Origin: Clostridia bacterium
GTDB lineage: Bacteria > Bacillota > Clostridia > Monoglobales > Monoglobaceae
DNA: 43,001 bases
Direction: 5' to 3'
NCBI GenBank assembly: GCA_017409575.1
Contig: JAFQSM010000033.1
Location: 1 to 43,001, forward strand
Shown here one piece after another: positions 1 to 7,409 of the stretch; the first letter of the stretch is position 1, and every line of letters begins with the position of its first letter. The translations under genes and the position numbers were made by a program. Below the pieces are notes generated by a model, which made no database searches, was not told the origin of the DNA, and saw nothing but the letters and a program-made list of their open reading frames with translations.

Positions 1-238
1 CGGATTATTTGTGTTTTCTGTGTTAAAATACTCGTTAATCCGGTAGGATTAACTGCGTTTTATGCCTTGCAAACCCAAAAATCCGCTCCCTTAAAATTCT
101 TCGACCTTAAAATGAGCAGAATTTCAGATGATTTTTGGTGCAGAGAAGTTTGTAAGGCTGTCGCCTACAAACCTTCGATAAACTAAAAAGCGCTGAAATC
201 ATGCCATTTTAGGCAGGTTCGGATTATTCGTGTTTGCT
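1..238 (-). mobile_element. MITE-like element, copy 1 (cut by window edge)
   Basis: This is one copy of a miniature inverted-repeat family with no coding capacity, running on past the left edge of the window. Its right end reads CGGATTATTCGTGTTTGCT and is followed by TA (239-240). Read on the minus strand, it matches the 273-bp copy at 7514-7786 along nearly its whole visible length. TA flanks are typical of IS630/Tc1-mariner-mobilised elements, so that class is an inference. No transposase is present in the window. Confidence 0.8.
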
Positions 239-240
239 TA

Positions 241-402
241 AGGTGATAAGAGCAATCCGAATTTGCCTTAAAGCAGGAGATTTTATAAAGAGCAGATTTT
301 TGCTCAATCAAGGCATAAAACTGCCGCATTGGCGAGTATTTTAACGAAGAGTGAGCGGAAATCTGCCTTTATAAAACGGAGTTTGGATTACTCTTATCAC
401 CT
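241..402 (+). mobile_element. MITE-like element, second subfamily, 162 bp
   Basis: The element is bounded by TA (239-240 and 403-404) and has terminal inverted repeats starting AGGTGATAAGAG and ending CTCTTATCACCT. Just inside, the ends read AATCCGAA or close to it, as in the other family, and the interior shares blocks with the 7514 copy (CAAGGCATAAAAC and GACGAGTATTTTAAC-like). It is therefore a relative whose outermost bases differ. It abuts copy 1, sharing one TA, and its right repeat supplies the stop codon of the MATE gene. Confidence 0.8.
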
Positions 403-1755
403 TAAAGCTTTTAATGCCTTCTTAAACTGAATGGTGAAAAGAATAGCGGTAAAGGTTACGGCTATTGCATCGGCAACAGGCTCTGCCGTATAAACGCCCA
501 TTGTCTTATCCGCAATCAGTTGCGGCATAATGTAGATCAGCGGCAAGAGTAAAACGAACTTGCGAACAATGGCAACAATAATGGAACACGGTGCGTTTCC
601 GATGGATACGAAGGTCATCTGGCAGGCGATCTGAATACCGAAGATGCACATCACGCCGCAATAAATGCGAAGTGCTGTTGCGGTAAAGTCGATGAGTGCT
701 GCGTCGGGTGTAAAGATTCCTGCAAACAGTTGCGGGAACATCATAATAGCACCCCAAATGGCAAAGGAGTAAGCAAGGCAGGATATCAGCAACAGCCTAT
801 AGGTTTTCTTTACACGCCCTACGTTTTTTGCACCGTAGTTATAGCTCAAGATCGGCTGCGCCCCCTGCGCAATCCCTTGCATCGGGAGCATCGCAAATTG
901 CATTACGCTTGTCAGGATCGTCATCGCACCCACGGCAGTATCGCCGCCGTATTTTAAGAGCGAAGAATTAAAGCAGACCGAGATGACGCTTTCGCTGCTT
1001 TGCATAATAAAGGTTGCCGTTCCCAGTGCAATGCAAGGAAAAACGAGTTTTCCGTCTATGCGGAGATGCTGCTTTTTGAGTTTCAGATAGGTTTTCTTCC
1101 CGCAAAGGAACGCAAGCACCCAAATGCAAGAAATGGCTTGTGAAAGGATGGTAGCAAGCGCCGCGCCCTTTACGCCCATCTGAAAGCCGAAAATGAAAAC
1201 AGGATCGAGAATAATGTTGCCGACAGCACCGATCAGCACCGTGATCATACTGATTTTGGTGTATCCCTGAGCGGTGATAAAAGCACCCATGCCGAGTGTC
1301 AACTGAACAAAGACCGTACCGATCGCGTAGATGTTCATATAATCGTTGGCGTAGCCGATGGTGTTTTCGCTTGCGCCGAACATTAAAAGTAAATCTTTAT
1401 TCCAAATCAGCAAAACGGCGGTCAGAACGGCGGAGATAATAAGCTGCAGAGAAAAGCAGCCTCCCATAATTCTTTCGGCGGAAGTCTTATCCCCCTTCCC
1501 CATGGAAATAGATGCCTTTGGCGCACCGCCCGAAGCAATCAGCGCCGCGAACGCCGAGATAATCATAATAATCGGCATACAAACGCCGACACCCGTAAGC
1601 GCAAGGCTTCCGTCGCCCGGCATATGACCGATATAAATGCGGTCAACGATGTTGTATAGCATATTGATAAGCTGGGCAACCACCGTCGGAACCGCTAATT
1701 TGAACAGCAGTTTACCAATCGGCGCCGTGCCGAGCATTTCTTTGTTGTCGCTCAT
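397..1755 (-). CDS. MATE family multidrug/sodium efflux transporter
   Basis: This 452-residue inner-membrane protein has about 12 hydrophobic segments in two MatE repeats (roughly residues 10-175 and 230-400). It would export cationic drugs or metabolites in exchange for Na+ or H+. The N-terminal motif LAVPTVVAQLINMLYNIVDR and the later GMGAFITAQGY and AQGAQPILSYNYGA are typical of the clostridial NorM/DinF-like branch. I chose the ATG at 1755 (MSDNKEML) because GGAG lies at a good distance, rather than a TTG-type start ten codons upstream. The length is normal for the family. The last two codons (AGG TGA) lie in the terminal repeat of the miniature element at 241-402, so the native C-terminus was probably slightly different. 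The substrate cannot be read from sequence. Confidence 0.93.
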   Translation of the reverse strand: MSDNKEMLGTAPIGKLLFKLAVPTVVAQLINMLYNIVDRIYIGHMPGDGSLALTGVGVCMPIIMIISAFAALIASGGAPKASISMGKGDKTSAERIMGGCFSLQLIISAVLTAVLLIWNKDLLLMFGASENTIGYANDYMNIYAIGTVFVQLTLGMGAFITAQGYTKISMITVLIGAVGNIILDPVFIFGFQMGVKGAALATILSQAISCIWVLAFLCGKKTYLKLKKQHLRIDGKLVFPCIALGTATFIMQSSESVISVCFNSSLLKYGGDTAVGAMTILTSVMQFAMLPMQGIAQGAQPILSYNYGAKNVGRVKKTYRLLLISCLAYSFAIWGAIMMFPQLFAGIFTPDAALIDFTATALRIYCGVMCIFGIQIACQMTFVSIGNAPCSIIVAIVRKFVLLLPLIYIMPQLIADKTMGVYTAEPVADAIAVTFTAILFTIQFKKALKALR

Positions 1756-2030
1756 ATTTACACTCCGTAAAATTAAAATTTGCAACGCATATTATATAAC
1801 ATTTTACTCCAAAATTCAAGCCGTCGGAAAACAGCAATAAAGTTCCGTACACTCCGGACCGGTTTGCCTATATAAAATTCATGTTGATACAAATCAGCAT
1901 ATGACTCAAAATTATAAAAAGCCGGAGGAAAAAGTTTAAGCAAAAAATTTTTATAAATTAGTTCATTGAAAATGTTTCCGCAAAAAAGCAGGCGGATATC
2001 GTTGTCTGTTCCGCTTGGAGTACCACGCTA

Positions 2031-2202
2031 AGCAAACACGAGTAATCCGCTCCCTTAAAATTCAACGACCTTAAAATGAGCAGAATTTCAGATGATTTTT
2101 GGTGCAAAGAAGTTTGTAAGGCTGGCGCCTACAAACCTTCGATAAGCTAAAAAGCGCTGAAATTATGCCATTTTAGGCAGATTCGGATTATTCGTGTTTG
2201 CT
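2031..2202 (-). mobile_element. MITE-like element, 172-bp internally deleted copy
   Basis: It starts AGCAAACACGAGTAATCCG and ends CGGATTATTCGTGTTTGCT, with TA on both sides (2029-2030 and 2203-2204). The right two thirds match copy 1. The left terminal repeat is joined directly to CTCCCTTAAAATTC, which in copy 1 lies after an internal ATCCG. About 101 bp is missing relative to the 273-bp copy, consistent with deletion between two short ATCCG repeats. It fills much of the 690-bp gap between the MATE gene and the small regulator. Confidence 0.88.
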
Positions 2203-2276
2203 TAAGATGTCTGCGTTTTTTGATCTATCTCCTACGATTTTTCCGACCAAAACAAAGCTCACCCCACCCTCATCAA

Positions 2277-2306
2277 TGCATTTTGATATCATGATATCAA
2301 AATGCA
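2277..2306. promoter_or_regulatory. 30-bp perfect palindrome, candidate operator
   Basis: This perfect inverted repeat has the core TTTTGATATCATGATATC and outer arms TGCA/TGCA. It shares the GATATCATGATATC core with the operator-like arrays at 2401 and 2732. It lies about 90 bp upstream of the promoter of the small regulator gene, so it may be a distal binding site for that protein. The function is inferred from repetition only. Confidence 0.55.
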
Positions 2307-2363
2307 ATTTTTGCCGTTCTCATGCCAAAATTAAAGTGATGGCGCCCTCAAAAACGGCAGAAC

Positions 2364-2392
2364 TTGACAAAAGCCGGTTTCTCATATATAAT
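2364..2392 (+). promoter_or_regulatory. Sigma-A promoter of the RHH regulator gene
   Basis: A consensus -35 TTGACA (2364-2369) and a consensus -10 TATAAT (2387-2392) are separated by exactly 17 bp. Transcription would start near 2399, directly against the operator repeat at 2401-2422. A repressor bound there would block this very strong promoter. Confidence 0.8.
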
Positions 2393-2400
2393 TGATTTAA

Positions 2401-2422
2401 GATATCATGATATCATGATATC
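2401..2422. promoter_or_regulatory. Tandem GATATCAT operator array
   Basis: Three consecutive 8-bp units (GATATCAT, GATATCAT, GATATCAA) sit between the -10 box and the ribosome site of the RHH gene. GATATC is itself palindromic. Short tandem repeats at the start site are the usual target layout of ribbon-helix-helix repressors such as Omega and CopG, which suggests autoregulation. No binding data are available here. Confidence 0.6.
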
Positions 2423-2445
2423 AAAATGGAAGAGAGGGCGCAAAG

Positions 2446-2676
2446 ATGAATAAGACGGATGTAATTACCTATGAAAAAGTAATGATGACTTTACGGCTTC
2501 CGCCGGAAACCTATGCAACCATGATTGAGAAAGTGCAGAAGATCAAAAAGGAAGAGCGGGGATTCAGCGTAAATCAATATCTGACCGAATTGGTGGAGCG
2601 GGATTTGAAAGACAGCAGCAGCCCCTCGCCTGTAGAGAAACGAAGAGACATTTTCAAGCGCATGGCGCAGAAATAA
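2446..2676 (+). CDS. Small ribbon-helix-helix-like DNA-binding protein
   Basis: This is a 76-residue protein. Residues 12-52 fit a short beta strand (VMMTLRLPPETYATM) followed by two helices, the Arc/CopG/MetJ-type ribbon-helix-helix plan: the strand of a dimer enters the major groove. The C-terminus is basic (KRRDIFKRMAQK). The start is the ATG after GAGAGGGCG. A consensus promoter and a tandem GATATCAT array precede it, and an 18-bp-stem terminator follows directly, so it is a self-contained single-gene unit. A second copy of the array follows the terminator. The likely role is a repressor of its own promoter and perhaps of a now lost downstream gene. The fold call comes from pattern only; no exact family is recognised. 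Confidence 0.65.
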   Translation: MNKTDVITYEKVMMTLRLPPETYATMIEKVQKIKKEERGFSVNQYLTELVERDLKDSSSPSPVEKRRDIFKRMAQK

Positions 2677-2680
2677 CCAA

Positions 2681-2730
2681 AACAACCGCGGCACCCTCTT
2701 TGCGAGGGTGCCGCGGTTGTTGTTTTTTTT
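2681..2730 (+). terminator. Strong intrinsic terminator
   Basis: An 18-bp GC-rich perfect stem (2681-2698 with 2704-2721) has a 5-nt loop and is followed by GTTTTTTTT. It ends the RHH transcript four bases after its stop codon. Confidence 0.93.
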
Positions 2731-2731
2731 T

Positions 2732-2753
2732 GATATCATGATATCATGATATC
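2732..2753. promoter_or_regulatory. Second GATATCAT array, downstream of the RHH gene
   Basis: The same three-unit array as at 2401-2422, again followed by CAAAATGG, a purine-rich ribosome-like site and an ATG (2770). The reading frame from that ATG stops after seven codons, so the gene once controlled here seems to be lost or shifted. No clear promoter hexamers precede this copy. Confidence 0.55.
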
Positions 2754-2918
2754 AAAATGGGGGGGAGAAATGAAAGAGCGATTGTGGCGATGACAGTTCA
2801 TTTTGTAATGTGTCTAAGCGTGCAAGAGAGAGGAGAAAGTCCCTTTCCTAATTGTCTAAAGAATCTGAAAAATCCTTTTGCTATTGCCGGCCGTTTCTTT
2901 TTAAGAGTACGATAAACG

Positions 2919-2945
2919 CGACTGTGGGGATCACAGTCGCTTTTT
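2919..2945 (+). terminator. Intrinsic terminator between convergent transcripts
   Basis: The stem GCGACTGTG/CACAGTCGC has a short loop and is followed by TTTTTAATT. It would stop plus-strand transcription running towards the dipeptidase gene. The stretch 2754-2918 before it shows no coding potential. Confidence 0.8.
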
Positions 2946-2947
2946 AA

Positions 2948-4330
2948 TTATAGCTTTGCTAAGATCGCTTTTAAGAATTCGAAGGTGCGCTGGAAGGAGG
3001 CGAGAGAGAGGGTCTCGCGGGGGGTGTGGATCTCTTTGATATCAGGCCCGAAGGAGACGGCATCCAGCCCCGGCATCTTTTCTGAGAGCAATCCACATTC
3101 CAACCCTGCATGGAGGGCGATAAAGGCGGGCTCCTTTTGATAGTGCTGCCGATAGATTTCGGCTACAATGGGGCGCAGGGTGGATTCGCTCTTATATTCC
3201 CAAGCGGGGTAGCTGCCGCCGGCCTCTGCCGCAAAACCAAAGCGCTCAAGAAGGGCGATCAGCTGCTCTTGATAAGCGTCGCGCTTGGCGTTTTTCATGC
3301 TACGGGTGGAGATCAGCAAAGAGAGCTGCTGATCGGCGGTGGTCAGAATTCCAAGATTGGAAGAAGTCTCGACCAAGCCTTCAATTTCGGTGCTCCATTC
3401 GAAGACCCCGTCGGGCAAGGAGGAGAGCAGGCCGATGGCGGCCTTGGAGCAGGCCTCATCTAATTGACGGTCGGCGGTAGCTGTCTCGACAATTACTTTA
3501 AGATCCGGCTCCCGATCCCCGTATTCCCGCAAAAGCAATTCGGTGAGGGCGGTAGAATCCACCGGCGAATCCATGGTGCAAAGAGCCTCCGCTGCGCGGG
3601 GAATGGCGTTGGATTTATTGCCGCCGTTGATGGAGATCAAGCGGCAGCTCAGCCCGGCAAGCACCTTGGCAAGAATGATATTGGCATTGCCGAGGCGCCG
3701 ATGGATCTCAGCGCCGCTATGGCCGCCCTGCAAGCCTTCTATTGAAATCCGATAAACCGGCTTGGTGCAAGGCTCATAAAAGAGGGGCAGGCGGGCACAA
3801 ATCTCGCCGCCGCCGGCGCAGGAGGTGATAAAGACCCCTTCCTCCTCGCTATCCAGATTCAAAAGGATGCGCCCCTTGAGCCAAGTGCTCTCCAGCCCGA
3901 TGGCACCGTCCATTCCTGTCTCCTCATCGGAGGTGAAGAGAATTTCCATGGGAGGATGGGGAATAGAAGGATCTTCGATCAAGGCAAGGCCATAGGCAAT
4001 GGCTACACCATCATCCCCGCCAAGGGTGGTTCCTTTGGCGAAGAGGCGATCGCCTTCTATTTGAAGATCCAAGGGATCTTTTTCAAAATCATGAGAGACC
4101 CCTGCATCCTTTTCGCAGACCATATCTAAATGGCCCTGCAGCACGACGATGGGGTTTGCTTCCTTCCCTTGGGTAGCGGGCAGGCGGATCAAGCAGTTGT
4201 TCCATTGATCCTGCAGCACTTCAAAGCCGCGCTCTCTTGCAAAGGCGGCGCAATAATCGCTGATGGCTTTTGTATTGCCGGAGCCATGGGGGATGGCGGC
4301 AAGGTTTTTGAATAATTCCAAAATACGCAT
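2948..4330 (-). CDS. pepD: Beta-Ala-His / aminoacyl-histidine dipeptidase, M20 family
   Basis: This 460-residue cytosolic zinc dipeptidase is of the PepD (carnosinase-like) M20 type and hydrolyses Xaa-His and other dipeptides for amino-acid supply. Visible metal and catalytic residues are H67 and D69 in QGHLDMVCEKD, the GGDDGVAIA segment (D106/D107), the E136/E137 pair in TSDEETGMDGA, and a late HAGLECGLL segment with its histidine. A lid/dimerisation domain lies between about residues 190 and 370, containing EGLQGGHSGAEIH. The length fits the family. I chose the ATG at 4330 because GGAAAGGA precedes it; a longer version with MMYNKEK would lack this. It is monocistronic and convergent with the RHH unit. 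Confidence 0.93.
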   Translation of the reverse strand: MRILELFKNLAAIPHGSGNTKAISDYCAAFARERGFEVLQDQWNNCLIRLPATQGKEANPIVVLQGHLDMVCEKDAGVSHDFEKDPLDLQIEGDRLFAKGTTLGGDDGVAIAYGLALIEDPSIPHPPMEILFTSDEETGMDGAIGLESTWLKGRILLNLDSEEEGVFITSCAGGGEICARLPLFYEPCTKPVYRISIEGLQGGHSGAEIHRRLGNANIILAKVLAGLSCRLISINGGNKSNAIPRAAEALCTMDSPVDSTALTELLLREYGDREPDLKVIVETATADRQLDEACSKAAIGLLSSLPDGVFEWSTEIEGLVETSSNLGILTTADQQLSLLISTRSMKNAKRDAYQEQLIALLERFGFAAEAGGSYPAWEYKSESTLRPIVAEIYRQHYQKEPAFIALHAGLECGLLSEKMPGLDAVSFGPDIKEIHTPRETLSLASFQRTFEFLKAILAKL

Positions 4331-4404
4331 AATAAAAAATCCTTTCCGTACTTTCTCTTTATTATACATCATTTTTATTGGGATATGAGGACAATTTCAA
4401 AAAT

Positions 4405-4458
4405 AAGTAAAAAGCACCGGAATATTCTGCTTCAAGGCAGGGAACGGAGTATGCTTTT
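4405..4458. terminator. Terminator-like imperfect hairpin in the pepD upstream region
   Basis: Arms AAAAAGCA and TGCTTTTTT enclose a long imperfect stem (GAATATTCTGC against GCAGGGAACGGAGTA). It has T-runs on both strands. It may be a leader attenuator for pepD or a bidirectional terminator. The rest of 4331-4548 shows no gene. Confidence 0.45.
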
Positions 4459-4548
4459 TTCCTATATTTCGAGTATCTGATTTTATAATACCATAAGTGA
4501 GAACCCGATGCAACAGAATCCGACAAATTGTGCGGGAGAAGAAGCCTC

Positions 4549-4577
4549 TTGACAATGCGGCTCTAATGTGGTAGAGT
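4549..4577 (+). promoter_or_regulatory. Promoter of the blaI/M56 operon
   Basis: TTGACA (4549-4554) and TAGAGT (4572-4577) are separated by 17 bp. The -10 region is overlapped by an inverted repeat, CTCTA/TAGAG (4561-4576), which fits repressor control. Confidence 0.7.
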
Positions 4578-4601
4578 GTAATTGAACTCTAATGGATTAG
4601 A
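4561..4601. promoter_or_regulatory. Candidate BlaI-type operator pair
   Basis: Two inverted repeats are present: CTCTA-N6-TAGAG over the -10 box (4561-4576), and TCTAAT-GG-ATTAGA (4588-4601) just downstream of the start site. They share the half-site core TCTAAT. BlaI/MecI repressors bind such dyads as dimers and usually repress their own operon. Assignment to the adjacent BlaI-like protein is inferred. Confidence 0.6.
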
Positions 4602-4620
4602 TAAAAAGGAGGCGTCTTTG

Positions 4621-4992
4621 ATGGATACACCGAAGGTCTTTGAAAGCGAATATCGGTTTTGCCTGATTTTATGGGAGAAGGAGCCGATCAAGAGCAGCGC
4701 GCTTGTGGAGCTTTGCAAGGAGCGTCTCGGCTGGAAGCCGACAACCACCTATACGGTGATCAAGCGATTATCCGAGCGGGGGATCTTAAAAAATGAAAAT
4801 ACCGTCGTTCGCTCCCTTGTCAGCAAAGATCAAGTGCAAGCGGCAGAGTTGAACGAGATGGTGGAAAAGACCTTTGAAGGGTCCCTGCCCGCTTTTATCG
4901 CAGCATTTACAAAACATCAAAAGATTTCTGATGCAGAGATTGATGCGGTTCAGCAGATGATAGATCGCTATAGGAAAGGAGAATCAAAATGA
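4621..4992 (+). CDS. BlaI/MecI/CopY family transcriptional repressor
   Basis: This is a 123-residue winged-helix repressor. The helix-turn-helix spans about residues 8-70 (SEYRFCLILWEKEPIKSSAL, then the recognition segment WKPTTTYTVIKRLSERGIL), with a helical dimerisation tail (residues 80-120). Family members are inactivated by proteolysis triggered by a partner M56 membrane peptidase, and that gene follows with a 4-bp ATGA overlap. The start is the ATG at 4621 after AAGGAGGCG. It probably represses its own operon through the dyads at 4561-4601. No beta-lactamase gene is nearby, so the signal may be cell-envelope damage or another ligand. Confidence 0.92.
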   Translation: MDTPKVFESEYRFCLILWEKEPIKSSALVELCKERLGWKPTTTYTVIKRLSERGILKNENTVVRSLVSKDQVQAAELNEMVEKTFEGSLPAFIAAFTKHQKISDAEIDAVQQMIDRYRKGESK

Positions 4993-7409
4993 CGGAGTTC
5001 TTCGTATCTGTAGTAAATATGAGCATCTCTGCAGGATGGATTGTTTTAGCCGTTCTGCTATTAAGAGTACTGCTAAAAAAGGCCCCCAAATGGATCAGGG
5101 TGCTGCTTTGGGGGATTGTGGCGGTCCGATTGATTTGCCCTGTCTCTTTGGAGAGCATCATCAGCCTGATCCCAAGCCCTGAGACCATCAGCCCCGGGAT
5201 CATTCTGGATCGCTCCCCTGAAATCAATACAGGGATTCCTGCGCTGAATCAGGTGGTGAATCCGATGATCGGCAGCTCCTTTGCGCCCGATCCCGCCACC
5301 AGCGCCAATCCGTTGCAGATTTTGATCCCGCTGGCGGCGGTCGGCTGGATCATCGGGATGGCGGTCCTGCTTGGTTACAGCGCGGTCAGCTATTTTTGCT
5401 TAAAGAGAAAAATCGGTACGGCTGTTTTGTTGCGCGAGGGGATTTTTCATAGTGAGCGGGTGGTCTCTCCCTTTGTCCTTGGGATCATCAGGCCGAAAAT
5501 TTATCTGCCCTTCCGGATGGAAGAGCAGGAGATGGAGTATGTGGTGGCCCATGAGCAGGCCCATATCCGCCGCAAAGACCATTGGTGGAAGCCCTTGGGC
5601 TTTTTGATTCTGAGCATTCATTGGTTTAATCCGCTGATATGGCTTGGCTATATTTTGCTTTGCCGCGATATTGAGCTTGCCTGCGATGAGAAGGTCATTA
5701 AAGAATTAAATGCAGAGCAGAAAGCGGATTATTCTCAAGCCCTTTTGGCCTGCAGCGTTAATCGCCGCATGATTGCGGCCTGCCCTCTTGCTTTCGGCGA
5801 GGTGGGGGTAAAGAAAAGAATCAAATCGGTATTGAATTATAAGAAACCGGCCTTTTGGCTGGTAGTGGTTGCCGCCTTGGCAGCAATTGCGGCCGCCCTT
5901 TGCTTCTTGACCAATCCAAGGACGACCCTTGATGAGGAGCTTTCTCTTTTTCTGGATATGCAAGTGGCGGAGCACAATTATGCAGAGGGGCATACCGATG
6001 AAAATTTTATCGTTACTCATCATAAAATTTTAGATGTGGATCGCACACTCAATGGGGCAACGGTTTATTTTTGGTCCCTCTACCATGAATATTGCTTCAA
6101 AGACGGAAAAATTCAATTGGAGGCCGGCTCTCATATCCCCACCGTCATTACGGCCAAACGCACCCAAAAGCACGGCCATTATGAATTGGTGGAATATTGG
6201 ACCCCGCGGGACGGCTCCGATTATGAAAAAGATATTAAGGCAAAATTTCCAAGGCATCTTCAAGGAAAAGCCTTGGATTCTCAAAGATATATCAAGGAGC
6301 AGACCGCCTTTTGCGAAAATGCCGCAGAGGAATATTTTGCCCTTCATTTAGAGCAGGCGGCGAGAGGCCAAGGGGCGCTCATCGAGCAGCTTCGTAAGAC
6401 CCACCCGCATTTTTTCAATATTCCTACCGACGGAGGGCTTACTGTTTACATCTGGCAGATGGCAAAGGATCATTATGAATGTTACCTTGCCAATACCCAC
6501 CAAGAGGCCGTCTCGGATAATAGCTTTGCCTATTCTGTGGGGGCAGCGACCATTGCAGAAATGAGAGCCATATTAACCACCTATGATCTCTCCCGCGAGG
6601 AGATTACCATTCAGCCGGTAATCAATCCTTTATCCAGCTATGGCTATCGGATTACAAAAGCCTATCGGGAAAAGGTGAAAAAATTATTCTGGCAGGATCT
6701 GGGAGATGGGTCCACCATCCCCGATCTGATCATCAGCTGCGATGGCAAGACCGCCGAGGCCTTAAAGGGAACTGCCACTTGGAACTTTGAAGCAGAAGAT
6801 GGTCTGATGCAAGCAATTTGCGCGGATAGCGATCATCCTTTGGCAAGAACCAAGGATTTATTAAATAATGCATTTAAGGTTTATAAAGGTAAAAAAACAA
6901 TCCATTTGAATTTTACGATCATGCCGGACCGGTTGCAAGTAAATGCATGGCAGATCGATGAAAAGGGGAAGGGGAAGGCGATTGAAGCCAAGGTGCAAGG
7001 CCTTCAGCTTCAGCCGGATCCCGATCAGGAGACCTGCATCTACGAGGTGGTCGCCGATTGGGAAAGTGCCGCAAAATACAGCGGTACCGTGCGGTATTCT
7101 TTTTGCGTCAGAATGGAGGAAGAGGAATATGCGCTGATACCCATGGTGAAGATCGACGGCAAAATTTATATGGATACCGGCTATCGAAATACCCAAACCT
7201 TGAGCTTTACAAGCGGTACCATCACCTCCTCGGTGAAGCAGAGCCAAAAGCCCACCGAGAACGATCAATCCAATTTCGGCGAAGGGTATGCATATAGAAT
7301 GGGCAAAACCGAAGGGACGGTATGGGTGCAGGTGGATACGGAGTGGCTGATCTTCGCTACCGAAGAGGTACGGGAGAAAATACAGTTTGGAGAGTTGCAA
7401 TATGAGTAG
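4989..7409 (+). CDS. M56 family (BlaR1-like) membrane zinc peptidase with long C-terminal region
   Basis: This is an 806-residue membrane sensor-protease. Transmembrane segments lie near residues 8-30, 36-56, 110-132, 203-223 and 290-310. The zinc site is HEQAH (188-192) with RRKDHWW, and ELACDEKVIKEL (about 229-240) supplies the third ligand region. In BlaR1/MecR1 this domain cleaves the BlaI/MecI repressor after an outer ligand signal. Residues 315-806 form a large hydrophilic outer part that does not look like the penicillin-binding sensor of BlaR1: I see no SxxK-KTG arrangement. Its ligand is therefore unknown. The gene is translationally coupled to the repressor (ATGA overlap), and its 3' end overlaps the next, interrupted gene by 8 bp. 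Confidence 0.88.
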   Translation: MTEFFVSVVNMSISAGWIVLAVLLLRVLLKKAPKWIRVLLWGIVAVRLICPVSLESIISLIPSPETISPGIILDRSPEINTGIPALNQVVNPMIGSSFAPDPATSANPLQILIPLAAVGWIIGMAVLLGYSAVSYFCLKRKIGTAVLLREGIFHSERVVSPFVLGIIRPKIYLPFRMEEQEMEYVVAHEQAHIRRKDHWWKPLGFLILSIHWFNPLIWLGYILLCRDIELACDEKVIKELNAEQKADYSQALLACSVNRRMIAACPLAFGEVGVKKRIKSVLNYKKPAFWLVVVAALAAIAAALCFLTNPRTTLDEELSLFLDMQVAEHNYAEGHTDENFIVTHHKILDVDRTLNGATVYFWSLYHEYCFKDGKIQLEAGSHIPTVITAKRTQKHGHYELVEYWTPRDGSDYEKDIKAKFPRHLQGKALDSQRYIKEQTAFCENAAEEYFALHLEQAARGQGALIEQLRKTHPHFFNIPTDGGLTVYIWQMAKDHYECYLANTHQEAVSDNSFAYSVGAATIAEMRAILTTYDLSREEITIQPVINPLSSYGYRITKAYREKVKKLFWQDLGDGSTIPDLIISCDGKTAEALKGTATWNFEAEDGLMQAICADSDHPLARTKDLLNNAFKVYKGKKTIHLNFTIMPDRLQVNAWQIDEKGKGKAIEAKVQGLQLQPDPDQETCIYEVVADWESAAKYSGTVRYSFCVRMEEEEYALIPMVKIDGKIYMDTGYRNTQTLSFTSGTITSSVKQSQKPTENDQSNFGEGYAYRMGKTEGTVWVQVDTEWLIFATEEVREKIQFGELQYE

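Noticed and set aside
7387..7401. TTG start at 7387 for the split membrane gene
   Set aside because: The ATG at 7402 has GGAGAG at the right distance and begins the basic-hydrophobic N-terminus.
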